A DNA stretch of 43,399 nt from Candidatus Methanomethylicus oleisabuli (GCA_001717025.1 MAGU01000027.1:1-43399), one strand, 5' to 3'; counted from the stretch's first letter, positions 16,194 through 25,398 are shown. Made by a program: numbers and translations. Notes: a model not told the origin generated them from the letters alone.

Positions 16194-16910
16194 CTATGGA
16201 ATAGCCCTTGCGATCGACGCCGCCGATCCCCTGATGTCTTGAGCCCCATAGATGGTCCGGCCTACAATGGCATGCCACCTAGGGCCCATCGCCTCAGAGA
16301 GAGAGGAGATCTCGCCCCCCTGGGCGCCGATTCCAGGCAGATAGTAGGAAGGCGCTTGCACAGCCGCTTCGATTGCAGATCGCAGCCCCCGTGCTTGATC
16401 AGGCTTGTTGCCGGGCAGGACGAAGTCCCTTACCCCCTTGGAGCAGGCGATCTCTATGATACGCCTGATAGTGGAGGGGTCCCAGAAACCGCCACTCGAG
16501 CTCATAAAATCAGGTATGGTCATCATGGCTCCGACTATCGGGGTGACGCCTCGCCTGAGCAGCGCATCTATCCATGCCGACTCTGCGGATGGGCTCGAGA
16601 ACGGAAATAGTATCGCATAGTCGATGCCTGCTTTGCTCATCACCTCGGCGAAGAGATCCCCGGTGTGCGGTACGTCCGTGCCGCCCTTCTGGTGATCATA
16701 TATTATCGGCTTGTCGGTGCGACTTCTTATAGCTCTGACGACGCGCTTCAATCCGTGCTCGAGGCCTAGGGCGAAGCCCACCTTGTAGCCGCCTATTTTG
16801 GCAATGTCGCATGTCGATGAAACCAGTTTGTCGAGATCGCTCAGGGAGATGACGTCGCATGCCACTATGATGCTCCGCTCAAGCGCTATCTTGGATGGGC
16901 CGCATTTCAT
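16194..16910 (-). CDS. pyrF: orotidine 5'-phosphate decarboxylase
   Basis: The last step of UMP synthesis, decarboxylating OMP. It is a 238-residue TIM barrel. Expected elements are present: ACDVISLSDLDKL (first strand Asp), GYKVGFALGLEHGL, the catalytic segment IYDHQKGGTDVPHTGDLF (Asp, Lys and the second Asp), FVLPGNKPDQARG and the phosphate loop AIVGRTIYGA. The DHQKGGTD form instead of DxKxxD is the variant I associate with TACK archaea. ATG 16910 overlaps the pyrE stop (ATGA), so the pair is coupled. It is the terminal gene of the pyr operon. Confidence 0.92.
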   Translation of the reverse strand: MKCGPSKIALERSIIVACDVISLSDLDKLVSSTCDIAKIGGYKVGFALGLEHGLKRVVRAIRSRTDKPIIYDHQKGGTDVPHTGDLFAEVMSKAGIDYAILFPFSSPSAESAWIDALLRRGVTPIVGAMMTIPDFMSSSGGFWDPSTIRRIIEIACSKGVRDFVLPGNKPDQARGLRSAIEAAVQAPSYYLPGIGAQGGEISSLSEAMGPRWHAIVGRTIYGAQDIRGSAASIARAIP

Positions 16911-17644
16911 CGAATCTCCCCCCCATACTCTTCAAGGTAAGCACGAACGGAGCGGGCATCCCCCTCAGACGCCATCCCGAGGCAGAGTGCGGTCGAAAGG
17001 ACCTCGTTTATAGTTACTATTGGCAGTACCCTGATTCCATACCTCTGCTCGAACTCCAGTGTCGCAACCACATCCGACTCACCGCGCTCCAGCCTGTCCA
17101 CTGCGATCATTATGTAGGAGATGTCCACCTTTGCGACAGACCGGAGTACGTTGAGGGCATCCTCCTTAGTTTTGCCGGTCGTCATAACGTCATCGAGTAT
17201 ACCCACCCTATCGCCATCCCTGAGGGCGCTACCAACAATCGTCCCACCTTCGCCATGGTCCTTCGCCTCCTTCCGGTTGAATGAGAACCGGAGGTTTATA
17301 CCGTGATCGCGGTGGAGTGCCACGGAGGTGGAGGCCACTATAGGTATCCCCTTGTAAGCGGGGCCAAATAGTATGTCAGTCTGCATGACCAGCCCAGCAT
17401 CCACTATCGCCCTTGCGTAGAATGCGCCTAGTTCTGACAGGCGCGATCCGTCGCATATTGCCCCCAAGTTAACGAAGTAGGGGGAGCCCCTGCCGCTCTT
17501 TAGCTTGAAAGAGCCGAACTTGACGGCGCCGCTTCTGATGAGAAACTCGGAGAATTCGCGCTTAAGAGAAGCGCCCTTTTTCTTTCCATCGTCAGTGTTT
17601 CCGCCGCATCCTTCATAATTCGCATTCATTTCGTTGCACACCAT
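16907..17644 (-). CDS. pyrE: orotate phosphoribosyltransferase
   Basis: Joins orotate to PRPP to give OMP. The type I PRT fold is shown by FKLKSGRGSPYFVNLG, ILFGPAYKGIPIVAS and the PRPP loop VGILDDVMTTGKT (around residue 150). Conserved FNRKEAKDHGEGG is the flexible catalytic loop. The length of 245 residues is long for the family. The first ~20 residues (Asn/Gly-rich, then KKKGASLKREF) look like a non-conserved extension, so ATG 17629 is an alternative start. It starts 23 bases after pyrDK and overlaps pyrF. Confidence 0.92.
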   Translation of the reverse strand: MVCNEMNANYEGCGGNTDDGKKKGASLKREFSEFLIRSGAVKFGSFKLKSGRGSPYFVNLGAICDGSRLSELGAFYARAIVDAGLVMQTDILFGPAYKGIPIVASTSVALHRDHGINLRFSFNRKEAKDHGEGGTIVGSALRDGDRVGILDDVMTTGKTKEDALNVLRSVAKVDISYIMIAVDRLERGESDVVATLEFEQRYGIRVLPIVTINEVLSTALCLGMASEGDARSVRAYLEEYGGEIR

Positions 17645-17667
17645 CCAATCACTAGATATTCAGTATA

Positions 17668-19308
17668 TCATCTCTGGAGGCTGACAGCCTTGCCGCTGGC
17701 GCCCCTCTTGAGCCGCCCAAAGTCTCTCCCGCTGAGAAGCTGCCTGTAGCTGAATACTGGACCATCGACACATGTGCGGTATCCGTCAAGGGAGCAGCTC
17801 CCGCATATCCCAATGCCGCACTTCGAGTGTCGCTCAACTATGCAGAATATTTTACACGGGTCGGTTACCCTAGACTCGATATCGGAAACTCTCACAAGCA
17901 TGGCCTCAGGTCCACAGTTAAGGAATTCTGCGCCGCCGTGCCCCCTCAGGTCCATGATGTCGGTCACGAGGCACTTACTGCCCACTGAGCCGTCCTCCGT
18001 AGCGGTCCGGACGTCTGCCATGCTACACATCTCATGTAGGAGCGGTAGTTCGGTCTCGGAGCGCCCTCCTATGTAAGCGCAGAGAACGCCCTTACTGAAG
18101 CGCTTAAGAGAAAAGAATATTGGCGCCACGCCAGTCCCGCCCGCGACCAGTATGCAACGTGAAGTTGGCGAGTAAGAGTTTCCGTATGGACCCCTCACCA
18201 TCACCTCAGAGCCCCCCTCCAGACTGCATAATGCGGAGCTGACCGGCCCGACAGCCTTGACCAGCAACATCGCGGGCGAGTCTAATGCCAGCGAGAATGG
18301 CTTCTCGCCCACGCCAGGAAGCCAGACGTTTACAAACTGCCCAGGCATTGAACGGATATTGCCGTCGAGGACGATCACACGCCCCTTCTCTGTCCCCCAT
18401 GCTTCCTTGACCCTCATGCGCCGGTGTGTGATGGGAGGGGAGGGTCTTGGCGGTCCGCCTGAGACGAGGGAATCGAAGAAACGCCTCAGCTCCACCGTGG
18501 GAACCCCCCATAGAGCGGTCCCGACACCGAAGAGGACGGCTCCGGCACGCCTGAATGACTCAACGTCTCCGCGTGAGGAGATACCACCCATGCCGATTAT
18601 CGGGCAGTGCACGCTGGACCTTACCTCAGCGACGCACTTCAGGGCGATGTCCTTTATAGCGCCACCTGAAAGCCCACCGAGGGCATTTGTCAGCAGCGCG
18701 TTCCCTGATGCGTCTGCAAACGCTAATGGACCCACGGTATTGACGGCTGTTATCCCATCCGCCCCCGCTTCGACCGCCTTCTTTGCAATCAAGCCGGCAA
18801 GCCCAACGGACGGCACGATCTTTGCGAATATGGGCATCCCTGTTGCGGCCCTCACCGCCCTGACGACCGATTCGACGAGGTCGGGTTTGGTTCCTATCGT
18901 CGCACCGTAGCCTGCAGCATGGGGGCATGAGAGGTTGAGTTCGATCCAGTCTGCATGCGGCGCGATCCTCGAGGCGACCTCTGCGAACTCCTCCTCTGTC
19001 CCGCCGAAGATCGATGCCATCACAACCTTGCCTTTCTTGCGTGCTGCGCCGAGCACCCCGAGCGAGGACATCTCCTCTGCGAACGACTCCACCCCCGGGT
19101 TTGAGAGCCCAACGGCGTTTATCAGAGAGCCCCCGATGCCGGCGAGAATGGGCTCCTTGTATCCTTCGCGCTCGAATCTGCCGATGCTCTTGGTCGTGAT
19201 GACGCCGATCGATTCAGTCGACTCTGCTATACGTAGAATCTCGTCTGGGGTGGATGCAACGATGCCGGAAGGAATTACGAACTCGCCGTCAGGGAGGTCA
19301 AACCTCGT
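17668..19308 (-). CDS. pyrD: dihydroorotate dehydrogenase fused to a PyrK-like FAD/2Fe-2S electron transfer domain
   Basis: Residues 1-~300 are a class 1 dihydroorotate dehydrogenase TIM barrel: FVIPSGIVAST, VITTKSIGRF, the active-site Cys in NLSCPHAAG, IFAKIVPSV, IIGMGGISSRGD and AVLFGVGTALWG. Residues ~320-546 are PyrK-like: a flavin region PGQFVNVWLP and KPFSLAL, the NAD-binding loop ILVAGGTGVAP, and a C-terminal 2Fe-2S cluster KCGIGICGSCSLDGYRTC with four Cys. Electrons would pass from dihydroorotate via FMN, 2Fe-2S and FAD to NAD. The track starts at GTG 19092 and loses 72 conserved barrel residues. Upstream the frame is open to a TAG, with no ATG/GTG/TTG. ACG at 19308 sits exactly 8 bases after GGGAGGAG, so I use it. 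pyrC overlaps by 11 bases. Confidence 0.85.
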   Translation of the reverse strand, partial: TRFDLPDGEFVIPSGIVASTPDEILRIAESTESIGVITTKSIGRFEREGYKEPILAGIGGSLINAVGLSNPGVESFAEEMSSLGVLGAARKKGKVVMASIFGGTEEEFAEVASRIAPHADWIELNLSCPHAAGYGATIGTKPDLVESVVRAVRAATGMPIFAKIVPSVGLAGLIAKKAVEAGADGITAVNTVGPLAFADASGNALLTNALGGLSGGAIKDIALKCVAEVRSSVHCPIIGMGGISSRGDVESFRRAGAVLFGVGTALWGVPTVELRRFFDSLVSGGPPRPSPPITHRRMRVKEAWGTEKGRVIVLDGNIRSMPGQFVNVWLPGVGEKPFSLALDSPAMLLVKAVGPVSSALCSLEGGSEVMVRGPYGNSYSPTSRCILVAGGTGVAPIFFSLKRFSKGVLCAYIGGRSETELPLLHEMCSMADVRTATEDGSVGSKCLVTDIMDLRGHGGAEFLNCGPEAMLVRVSDIESRVTDPCKIFCIVERHSKCGIGICGSCSLDGYRTCVDGPVFSYRQLLSGRDFGRLKRGASGKAVSLQR

Positions 19309-20596
19309 AGACTACACTCCTCCCTTTAGCCTTGCTGAATGACCCATCAACATAAGCAACCTCACCTAGCACCAGAGTGTGCCTCGGCCAGCCGACTATC
19401 GCCATACCCTCGTATGGGGTCCATCCGCATTTATAATGTAACCTCTCTGCCCTGACCTTCCGCTCCTCCCTCGGGTCGATGATAGCTATGTCAGCGTCGA
19501 ATCCAGCAGCAAGCTCCCCCTTTCCGTATATGCCGAAGATTCTAGCAGCGTTCCTACTCGTCAGGGCCGCAAGCCGCTGCAGCGGCCAGCCCCACTTCAG
19601 AAAGGCATTGAACATGAGTGGCAGTGCGGTCTCAACGCCAGGGACCCCCGACGGCGATGCCTCAACGCCCATCCTCTTTGAAGCGGCGGTGTGCGGGGCG
19701 TGGTCTGATCCAATGCAGTCCACCTTCCCGCCTGCAAGCGCCGCCCAGAGGGAGGCACGGTCCTGCTCAGACCTCAGGGGCGGGTTGACCTTGGCGAATG
19801 AGCCCATGGTCTTCATCAGACCATCGTTGAGGAAGAGGTGGTGTGGCGTCGCCTCCCTGTAGAAGGGTGAGGCTAGGTCGGCCTCCTCGCCAGACGTGAT
19901 GTGGCAGATGTATACCCTTCCTGGGGCGCCCCAAGCAAGGAGCTTCCTTATGGCGCTCAGCGCGGCCTCCTTCGGGCGCCTCGAGAGGTGGTCTCCGCTA
20001 CCAGCGCATCCCCTTATGATATCCTCGTCTTCAGCGTGAACGGATACCAGTCTGGTGATCCCCAGCAACTCCTTCAGTGTGAGGTCGTCGTCTATAAGCA
20101 GGTCCCCAGTCGAACTGCCCATGAACACCTTGAGTGACGCCGCCAGCCGCTCCTCCCTCGATGGGGGATATCCAAGCCCTGCCCCAAAGATCTCGTTGGC
20201 ATTTTCCCTCGTGGCGCCAAGGTGCAGACCGTAGTTGACGCATGGACCGGATGAAGTCTGTGCGTTTATCAGCTCGATCTTCTCGGAGAGGCGCAACACG
20301 GATGTTGCCGGCGGCTTGGTATTTGGCATGTCCAGCACGGTCGTGACGCCCCCAGCCAGCGCGGCCATTGAGCCGGACAGCCAGTCCTCTCCTTCCATTC
20401 CAGGTTGCCTGAAGTGGACATGGGGGTCTATCATCCCCGGCATTACGACCATGCCGTCGGCATCTATGAACGACTCGGCGTTAGGCTCGGTTGCAGTCAC
20501 TGCGGCAATCTTGCCACCCTTCACCAAGATGTTGCCCCTGCGCGCCCCCTCGGAGAGCAACAGGGTGCCGTTCTTTATCAGCAACGACAAGCGCAT
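19298..20596 (-). CDS. pyrC: dihydroorotase
   Basis: A zinc amidohydrolase that cyclises carbamoyl-aspartate. Motifs are the metal pair DPHVHFRQPG (HxH), the Lys in LKVFMGSSTG (the probable carboxylated metal bridge), His in VSVHAED, YICHITS, and the catalytic Asp in GSDHAPHT. The 432-residue length fits the class I amidohydrolase type. The track extends 41 codons upstream into pyrI. ATG 20596 is the true start because it overlaps the pyrI TGA as ATGA and begins MRLSLLIKNGTL, the family first strand. The 3' end overlaps pyrD. Confidence 0.93.
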   Translation of the reverse strand: MRLSLLIKNGTLLLSEGARRGNILVKGGKIAAVTATEPNAESFIDADGMVVMPGMIDPHVHFRQPGMEGEDWLSGSMAALAGGVTTVLDMPNTKPPATSVLRLSEKIELINAQTSSGPCVNYGLHLGATRENANEIFGAGLGYPPSREERLAASLKVFMGSSTGDLLIDDDLTLKELLGITRLVSVHAEDEDIIRGCAGSGDHLSRRPKEAALSAIRKLLAWGAPGRVYICHITSGEEADLASPFYREATPHHLFLNDGLMKTMGSFAKVNPPLRSEQDRASLWAALAGGKVDCIGSDHAPHTAASKRMGVEASPSGVPGVETALPLMFNAFLKWGWPLQRLAALTSRNAARIFGIYGKGELAAGFDADIAIIDPREERKVRAERLHYKCGWTPYEGMAIVGWPRHTLVLGEVAYVDGSFSKAKGRSVVYEV

Positions 20597-21072
20597 CAGT
20601 CCTTCAGCTTCAGCTCTTCGCCTTTGGTCTCGTAGCCGCAGTAGGAGCACACCATTACTAGCGGTGACTTGCTGGCGATTAAGAACCTCGTCGGTACATT
20701 CTCCTTGTTGGTGATGCAATTAGTATTGGCGCAGAGAGCGACCTTCTCTACGCAGTCTGGGACCGCGACTTGCCGCTTATCGGTTATCACGGAGTCGCGT
20801 ACGATGTTCACGGTGGCGTTCGGAGCCAGAAGCGCGATCTTGTTCAACTCCGGCTCGCCAAGGAACTTGCCCTCGACCTTTATCAAGTCCTTCCTGCCGA
20901 ATTTCGTGCTCTTCAGGTTCTGCCCAATGATCACGACCGAGTCGCCCATTATCCCCAGCATCTGGGCTATCTTTACAGCCGTACCAGGAGGCAGGTGGTC
21001 AACGACCGTCCCGTTCTCAATCGGGCTGACGATGAGCTTCTTCTTCGACGCACTATCGATCAGCCCCGTCAT
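20596..21072 (-). CDS. pyrI: aspartate carbamoyltransferase regulatory subunit
   Basis: The allosteric and zinc-binding chain of ATCase. The N-terminal allosteric domain includes IENGTVVDHLPPGTAVKI, followed by LIKVEGKFLGEPELNKIALLAP. The C-terminal zinc domain has the four Cys ligands in CANTNC and CSYCG. The length of 158 residues is standard. ATG 21072 overlaps the pyrB stop (ATGA) and has GGGGGT at good spacing. The track start ATG 21078 has the SD too close. Its presence implies nucleotide feedback control of PyrB. Confidence 0.95.
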   Translation of the reverse strand: MTGLIDSASKKKLIVSPIENGTVVDHLPPGTAVKIAQMLGIMGDSVVIIGQNLKSTKFGRKDLIKVEGKFLGEPELNKIALLAPNATVNIVRDSVITDKRQVAVPDCVEKVALCANTNCITNKENVPTRFLIASKSPLVMVCSYCGYETKGEELKLKD

Positions 21073-22016
21073 TTGCATACCCCCATCACGAGCGCCAGCA
21101 GCGCTGCCCTGATAGGCACGCCGTTGCCAGCCTGCTGGAAGTAGTAGGCTCTCGGGTCGTCATCGGCATCCAGTGAGATCTCATCGACCCTAGGCAGGGG
21201 GTGCATAAGCCGCATCGTGGGCTTGGCGATGCTGAGCGTGGATTTGCTTATCCGGTAGAGCCCTTTGACCTTGTTGTACTCGTTCTCGTCAGGGAACCGC
21301 TCTTTCTGTATCCTGGTCATGTAGACTACATCCGCCTCAGCTACAGCATCCTCGATCCTAGAGTACTCCGAGTGCCGTATTCCGCGCCTGTCTAGGAATG
21401 AGGTTATGTGCGGCGGGATCTGCAGCATATCCGGCGCAACGAATGAAAGCTTGGTGCCGTACATCGAGAGCGCATAGGAGAGGGAGTGGACCGTCCGACC
21501 GTACTTCAGGTCTCCGATCAGCGCTACGTTCAGGGACTCGAGCCTGCCCTGCGTCATAAGCATGCTATATAGATCGAGCATGGTCTGAGTCGGGTGCTCG
21601 TTCTTGCCGTCCCCGCCGCTTATTATCGGCACCTTGGGCATCCCCCGGCGCGTGCGCATCGTCGTGATCTCTGCAGCCCACCTTGCCGAGCCATCGAACG
21701 GGTGTCGCAGAACTATTAGGTCAACATAATTTGCAACGGTCTCGATGGTATCTTTTAGGGTCTCCCCCTTCATCACAGAGGTCCCCTCTGTACCAGCGAA
21801 CCAGACCGTGTCGGCGCCGAGAGCCTGGGCGGCGGTATCGAAGCTCATACGGGTCCTCGTGCTAGGCTCATAAAAGAGGAGCCCAACTCGCCGTCCCTTC
21901 AGGAGAGCCTGGTCGTAGCCGTTCTTCGAGAATTGGGTAGCTATTGAAAAGATCGTTTCCAGATCTTGCTTCGAGAAGTCCTTTATCGAGACTATGTCCC
22001 TATTAACAAAATTCAT
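21069..22016 (-). CDS. pyrB: aspartate carbamoyltransferase catalytic subunit
   Basis: Forms carbamoyl-aspartate from carbamoyl phosphate and aspartate. Visible are the carbamoyl-phosphate loop STRTRMSFDTAA, the VDLIVLRHPFDGSA segment, the HPTQTMLDLY motif and the aspartate-binding MHPLPRVDEI. The 315-residue length is normal. ATG 22016 is preceded by GGGGA with 8-base spacing. That SD lies within a possible regulatory hairpin (see the leader entry). It is followed by pyrI with overlap. It begins the second part of the pyr cluster after a 178-base gap from carB. Confidence 0.95.
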   Translation of the reverse strand: MNFVNRDIVSIKDFSKQDLETIFSIATQFSKNGYDQALLKGRRVGLLFYEPSTRTRMSFDTAAQALGADTVWFAGTEGTSVMKGETLKDTIETVANYVDLIVLRHPFDGSARWAAEITTMRTRRGMPKVPIISGGDGKNEHPTQTMLDLYSMLMTQGRLESLNVALIGDLKYGRTVHSLSYALSMYGTKLSFVAPDMLQIPPHITSFLDRRGIRHSEYSRIEDAVAEADVVYMTRIQKERFPDENEYNKVKGLYRISKSTLSIAKPTMRLMHPLPRVDEISLDADDDPRAYYFQQAGNGVPIRAALLALVMGVCK

Positions 22017-22024
22017 TTAGAGCG

Positions 22025-22132
22025 TCCCCTCTGATGGGGGGATGAACGATACGGGGTGACTTGCCAAGAACTGCGCCCATCAGCCCGTGTAATAATAACC
22101 CATCATCAAGTTGATAAAAAAGGTATATTTAA
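22025..22132 (-). promoter_or_regulatory. pyrB promoter and leader with alternative RNA pairings
   Basis: The minus strand has a TATA-like TTAAATATAC (22132-22123), implying a leader of roughly 85 bases before the pyrB ATG. Within it CTGATGGG (22083-22076) is perfectly complementary to CCCATCAG (22038-22031). A local hairpin TCCCC (22042-22038) with GGGGA (22029-22025) would mask the pyrB SD. The two pairings share base 22038 and the first uses the loop of the second, so they would compete or form a pseudoknot. The regulatory role is inference. Confidence 0.4.
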
Positions 22133-22194
22133 GGATTGTCGGTCGCAGAGGTGACGGTTGATGGCGCTGCACACATGGCCGCCGGAGAGTCTGG

Positions 22195-25100
22195 CTAGCG
22201 CTGGGATATTGCCTTGAAGAGGGGCAGCAGGATGATCCTGCGGTCTGTAATCGACTCGAGGGACTTCACCATGGCTTCTGCGAGCTCAAGGTTGGTAATC
22301 ACCGGGACCCGGAACTCAATTGCCTTCCTCCTGATGGCATATCCATCCTCCAACTTCTGGCGCGGCCTGTCTCCATTTATCTGCGGAATGTTGAAGACCA
22401 TGCTAATCTTACGCTCGGCAAGGTAGTCGAGTATATTCGGCCTTACGTTTTCGCTGACCTTCCGGAGGGTCTCGCACGCAAGACCGCTTGCAACTATGGC
22501 TCGTGCGGTCTTTTCAGTGGCGTAGAGCCTCATCCCCAATTGTGAGAGCTTGGCAGCAAGAGGGATTATCTTAGGCTTGTCCTTACCGATCGATAGCAGA
22601 ACCGAGTCGCCAGGGGCTGGCGGCACGAGCCCTGTGGCCATCATCGATGCGATCAGAGCCTCCTCGAAGGTGTCTCCAAAGCAGGCCGACTCGCCCGTCG
22701 ACTCCATCTCAACGCCGCCCACGGGGTCTGCCCCTTCAAGCGGCAAGAACGAGAACTGGGGGGACTTGACGCCGTACTTCTTTGGCATGCCCTCGCCGGC
22801 CTTGATCTTCCCACCCATCATAGCGGTCTCCGCCAGTGCCATCAGGTTGGCGCCTATAGATTTTGAGACGAAGGGCATGCTCCGGCTCGCGCGCAGGTTG
22901 CACTCAATGACGAATATCTTTCGGTCCTTCACCATGAACTGTATGTTGAACGGTCCCTTGATCTTCAGGGTGGATGCGATCCTCCTTGTGCTCTCCCTCA
23001 GCTGCTCCTTGGTGTGCTCATCGAGGCTGATGGACGGGAAGCACATTGTCGCATCGCCAGAGTGCCTTCCAGCATTCTCGATGTGCTCAAGTATCCCGCC
23101 GATGAACACATTTCTGCCATCGCATACGCCGTCCACGTCAACCTCCTTCGCGTTGGTCATAAACTTGGACATCACGACCGACCTGTCGCCAGAGGCGTTG
23201 TATGCAAGAGCCATACACTGGTTCAGGTGCACATCATCAAATGCCACGTTCATGGCGCTGCCCGACAGGACGTAGGATGGCCTCACAAGAACAGGGTAGC
23301 CAACAGCTCGAGCGAACTGCTTCGCCTCCTCGGTGCTCCCGACGCAGCGCCACTTGGGCTGCTCTATACCCAACGAGTCAAGTATGGCGCTGAACTTCGA
23401 CCGGTCCTCGGCGCGGTCTATGTCCTCTACAGAGGTGCCCAGTATCCTGAGCCCGCCGCGCTCCAAGCTCGCAGCGATGTTATTTGGGGTCTGTCCCCCT
23501 ACGGAGACAACCGCCCCAATCGGATGCTCCTTGTCGGCTATGTCGAGGACCCGCTCGGTGGTGATCTCCTCGAAGTAGAGCTTCCCGAAGACATCGAAGT
23601 CTGTAGAGACGGTCTCTGGATTGCAGTTGATCATGATGACCTCGCCTAGGTCTGACCTCAGCGCGAGCCCCATGTTGACGCAGCACCAGTCGAACTCGAC
23701 GCTCGATCCGATGCGGTAGCACCCTGAGCCGAGGACTATCGCCTTCCTCTTAGGCTCAAAGTCGATATCGTCGGTAGAACCGCAGTACGTCATGTAAAGG
23801 TAGTTGGTTATTGCTGGCCATTCCGCCGCCAGCGTGTCTATCTGCTTCACGACAGGGGTAATGCCCATCGATTTCCTGAGCGCTCTCACGCCATCCTCGG
23901 TCATCCGCGTGAGGCTGGCGATCTTCCGGTCCGAGAAGCCCATCCGCTTTGCCCTGAGGAGCCCCTCCCTGTCAAGCGCGCCTTGGCTGATCTCCTCTTG
24001 GCAATGGATTATACCCTGAATCTTATACAGGAACCAACGGTCAATCGCTGTAAGCGAGTATATCTCGTCGATGCTGATCCCGACCTCGATCGCCTTGACG
24101 ATGTGGAATAGCCTCATGTCTGTAGGGTTCCTCAGCGCCTCCCTAAGGGCGACGGGATCTGACACGAGCCCTTGGGTGTCGGTGAGTTCCCTCTTTATGT
24201 CCAGCATTCTCACCGCCTTCTGGAGAGCCTCCTCGAAGGTCCTTCCGATGGACATCACCTCCCCAACGGACTTCATCTGAGTCCCTATCCGCCTAGATGC
24301 CCTCCTGAACTTCTGGAGGTCCCAGCGCGGTATCTTCACGACGACATAGTCCAGTGCCGGTTCGTAACAGGCGGAGGTAGTTCCAGTGACCTTATTGACG
24401 AGGTCTGGGAGGGAGTACCCAAGAGCCAGCTTTGCCGCGATGTAAGCGATGGGGTACCCCGTTGCCTTCGATGCCAATGCGGAGCTCCTCGATAGGCGGG
24501 AGTTGACCTCGATGATAACAAAGTCGTCGCTATTCGGATCCATCGCGAACTGGATGTTGCATTCGCCGATTATCCCTAGGGCCCGGATCGCCTTGAAGGC
24601 GGTCATGCGGAGCAAGTGGTAGTCGCGACTGGTGAGCGTCTGGGATGGCGCAACGACTATGCTATCTCCGGTGTGGATCCCAAGCGGGTCAACATTCTCA
24701 ACGTTGCAGACGATTGTGCAGTTGTCGCTCGAGTCCCTCATCACCTCATACTCGATCTCCTTCCAGCCTCCAAGATATGACTCGACCAGCACCTGGTGGA
24801 TCCTGCTCTGGGCGAGTCCGCGCGCTACGACTGCGGCAAGCTCGGGCTCGTTCCTGGCAACGCCAGAGCCTGTGCCGCCAAGGGCGTATGCGACTCTGAT
24901 CATGACTGGAAAGCCGATGGACTTGGCAACCTCCATCGCCTCCTCGACGCTGTTCGCCTTCCGGCTCTTTGGTATGGGCAGGCCATGCTTCTCCATGAGG
25001 TTTCTGAACATCTCCCTGTTGTCGCAGGCCTCTATGGAGTATATGCCCGTGCCGAGGATCTTCACGCCATACCTGTCCAAGATGCCGCGCTCGTGGAGCT

Positions 25101-25398
25101 CTATTCCGGCGTTCAGGGCGGTCTGCCCGCCGAAACCTAGGAGTATGCCATCCGGGCGCTCCTTCGCAATGACGCCTTCGATGAAGTCTGCGGTCACTGG
25201 TATGAAGTAGACCTTGTCAACGAACTTCTCATCGCTCTGGATTGTTGCGATGTTCGAGTTGACTAGAACGGTCTCTATCCCCTCCTCTCGGAGGGCCTTG
25301 ATTGCCTGGGCGCCCGAGTAATCGAACTCCCCTGCCTCGCCTATCTTTATGGCGCCGCTACCAAGGACAAGGACCTTGTGTGGCAACGGAGGGGTCAT
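22195..25398 (-). CDS. carB: carbamoyl phosphate synthase large subunit
   Basis: Makes carbamoyl phosphate from bicarbonate, ammonia (from CarA) and two ATP. The full-length 1067 residues contain the two homologous ATP-grasp halves. The first is VLVLGSGAIKIGEAGEFDYSG to about residue 400, with ALGGTGSG. The second starts at AIVLGSGCYRIGSSVEFDW, with VRPSYVLSGSAM. A C-terminal MGS-like allosteric domain (LSQLGMRLYATEKTARAI to NLELAEAMVKSL) follows and is expected to bind effectors such as UMP. ATG 25398 overlaps the carA stop (ATGA). It is not split, unlike in some methanogens. Confidence 0.96.
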   Translation of the reverse strand: MTPPLPHKVLVLGSGAIKIGEAGEFDYSGAQAIKALREEGIETVLVNSNIATIQSDEKFVDKVYFIPVTADFIEGVIAKERPDGILLGFGGQTALNAGIELHERGILDRYGVKILGTGIYSIEACDNREMFRNLMEKHGLPIPKSRKANSVEEAMEVAKSIGFPVMIRVAYALGGTGSGVARNEPELAAVVARGLAQSRIHQVLVESYLGGWKEIEYEVMRDSSDNCTIVCNVENVDPLGIHTGDSIVVAPSQTLTSRDYHLLRMTAFKAIRALGIIGECNIQFAMDPNSDDFVIIEVNSRLSRSSALASKATGYPIAYIAAKLALGYSLPDLVNKVTGTTSACYEPALDYVVVKIPRWDLQKFRRASRRIGTQMKSVGEVMSIGRTFEEALQKAVRMLDIKRELTDTQGLVSDPVALREALRNPTDMRLFHIVKAIEVGISIDEIYSLTAIDRWFLYKIQGIIHCQEEISQGALDREGLLRAKRMGFSDRKIASLTRMTEDGVRALRKSMGITPVVKQIDTLAAEWPAITNYLYMTYCGSTDDIDFEPKRKAIVLGSGCYRIGSSVEFDWCCVNMGLALRSDLGEVIMINCNPETVSTDFDVFGKLYFEEITTERVLDIADKEHPIGAVVSVGGQTPNNIAASLERGGLRILGTSVEDIDRAEDRSKFSAILDSLGIEQPKWRCVGSTEEAKQFARAVGYPVLVRPSYVLSGSAMNVAFDDVHLNQCMALAYNASGDRSVVMSKFMTNAKEVDVDGVCDGRNVFIGGILEHIENAGRHSGDATMCFPSISLDEHTKEQLRESTRRIASTLKIKGPFNIQFMVKDRKIFVIECNLRASRSMPFVSKSIGANLMALAETAMMGGKIKAGEGMPKKYGVKSPQFSFLPLEGADPVGGVEMESTGESACFGDTFEEALIASMMATGLVPPAPGDSVLLSIGKDKPKIIPLAAKLSQLGMRLYATEKTARAIVASGLACETLRKVSENVRPNILDYLAERKISMVFNIPQINGDRPRQKLEDGYAIRRKAIEFRVPVITNLELAEAMVKSLESITDRRIILLPLFKAISQR

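Noticed and set aside
19298-20719. Long N-terminal extension of pyrC in the track
   Set aside because: It overlaps pyrI in another frame; ATG 20596 has the ATGA overlap and the family N-terminus.
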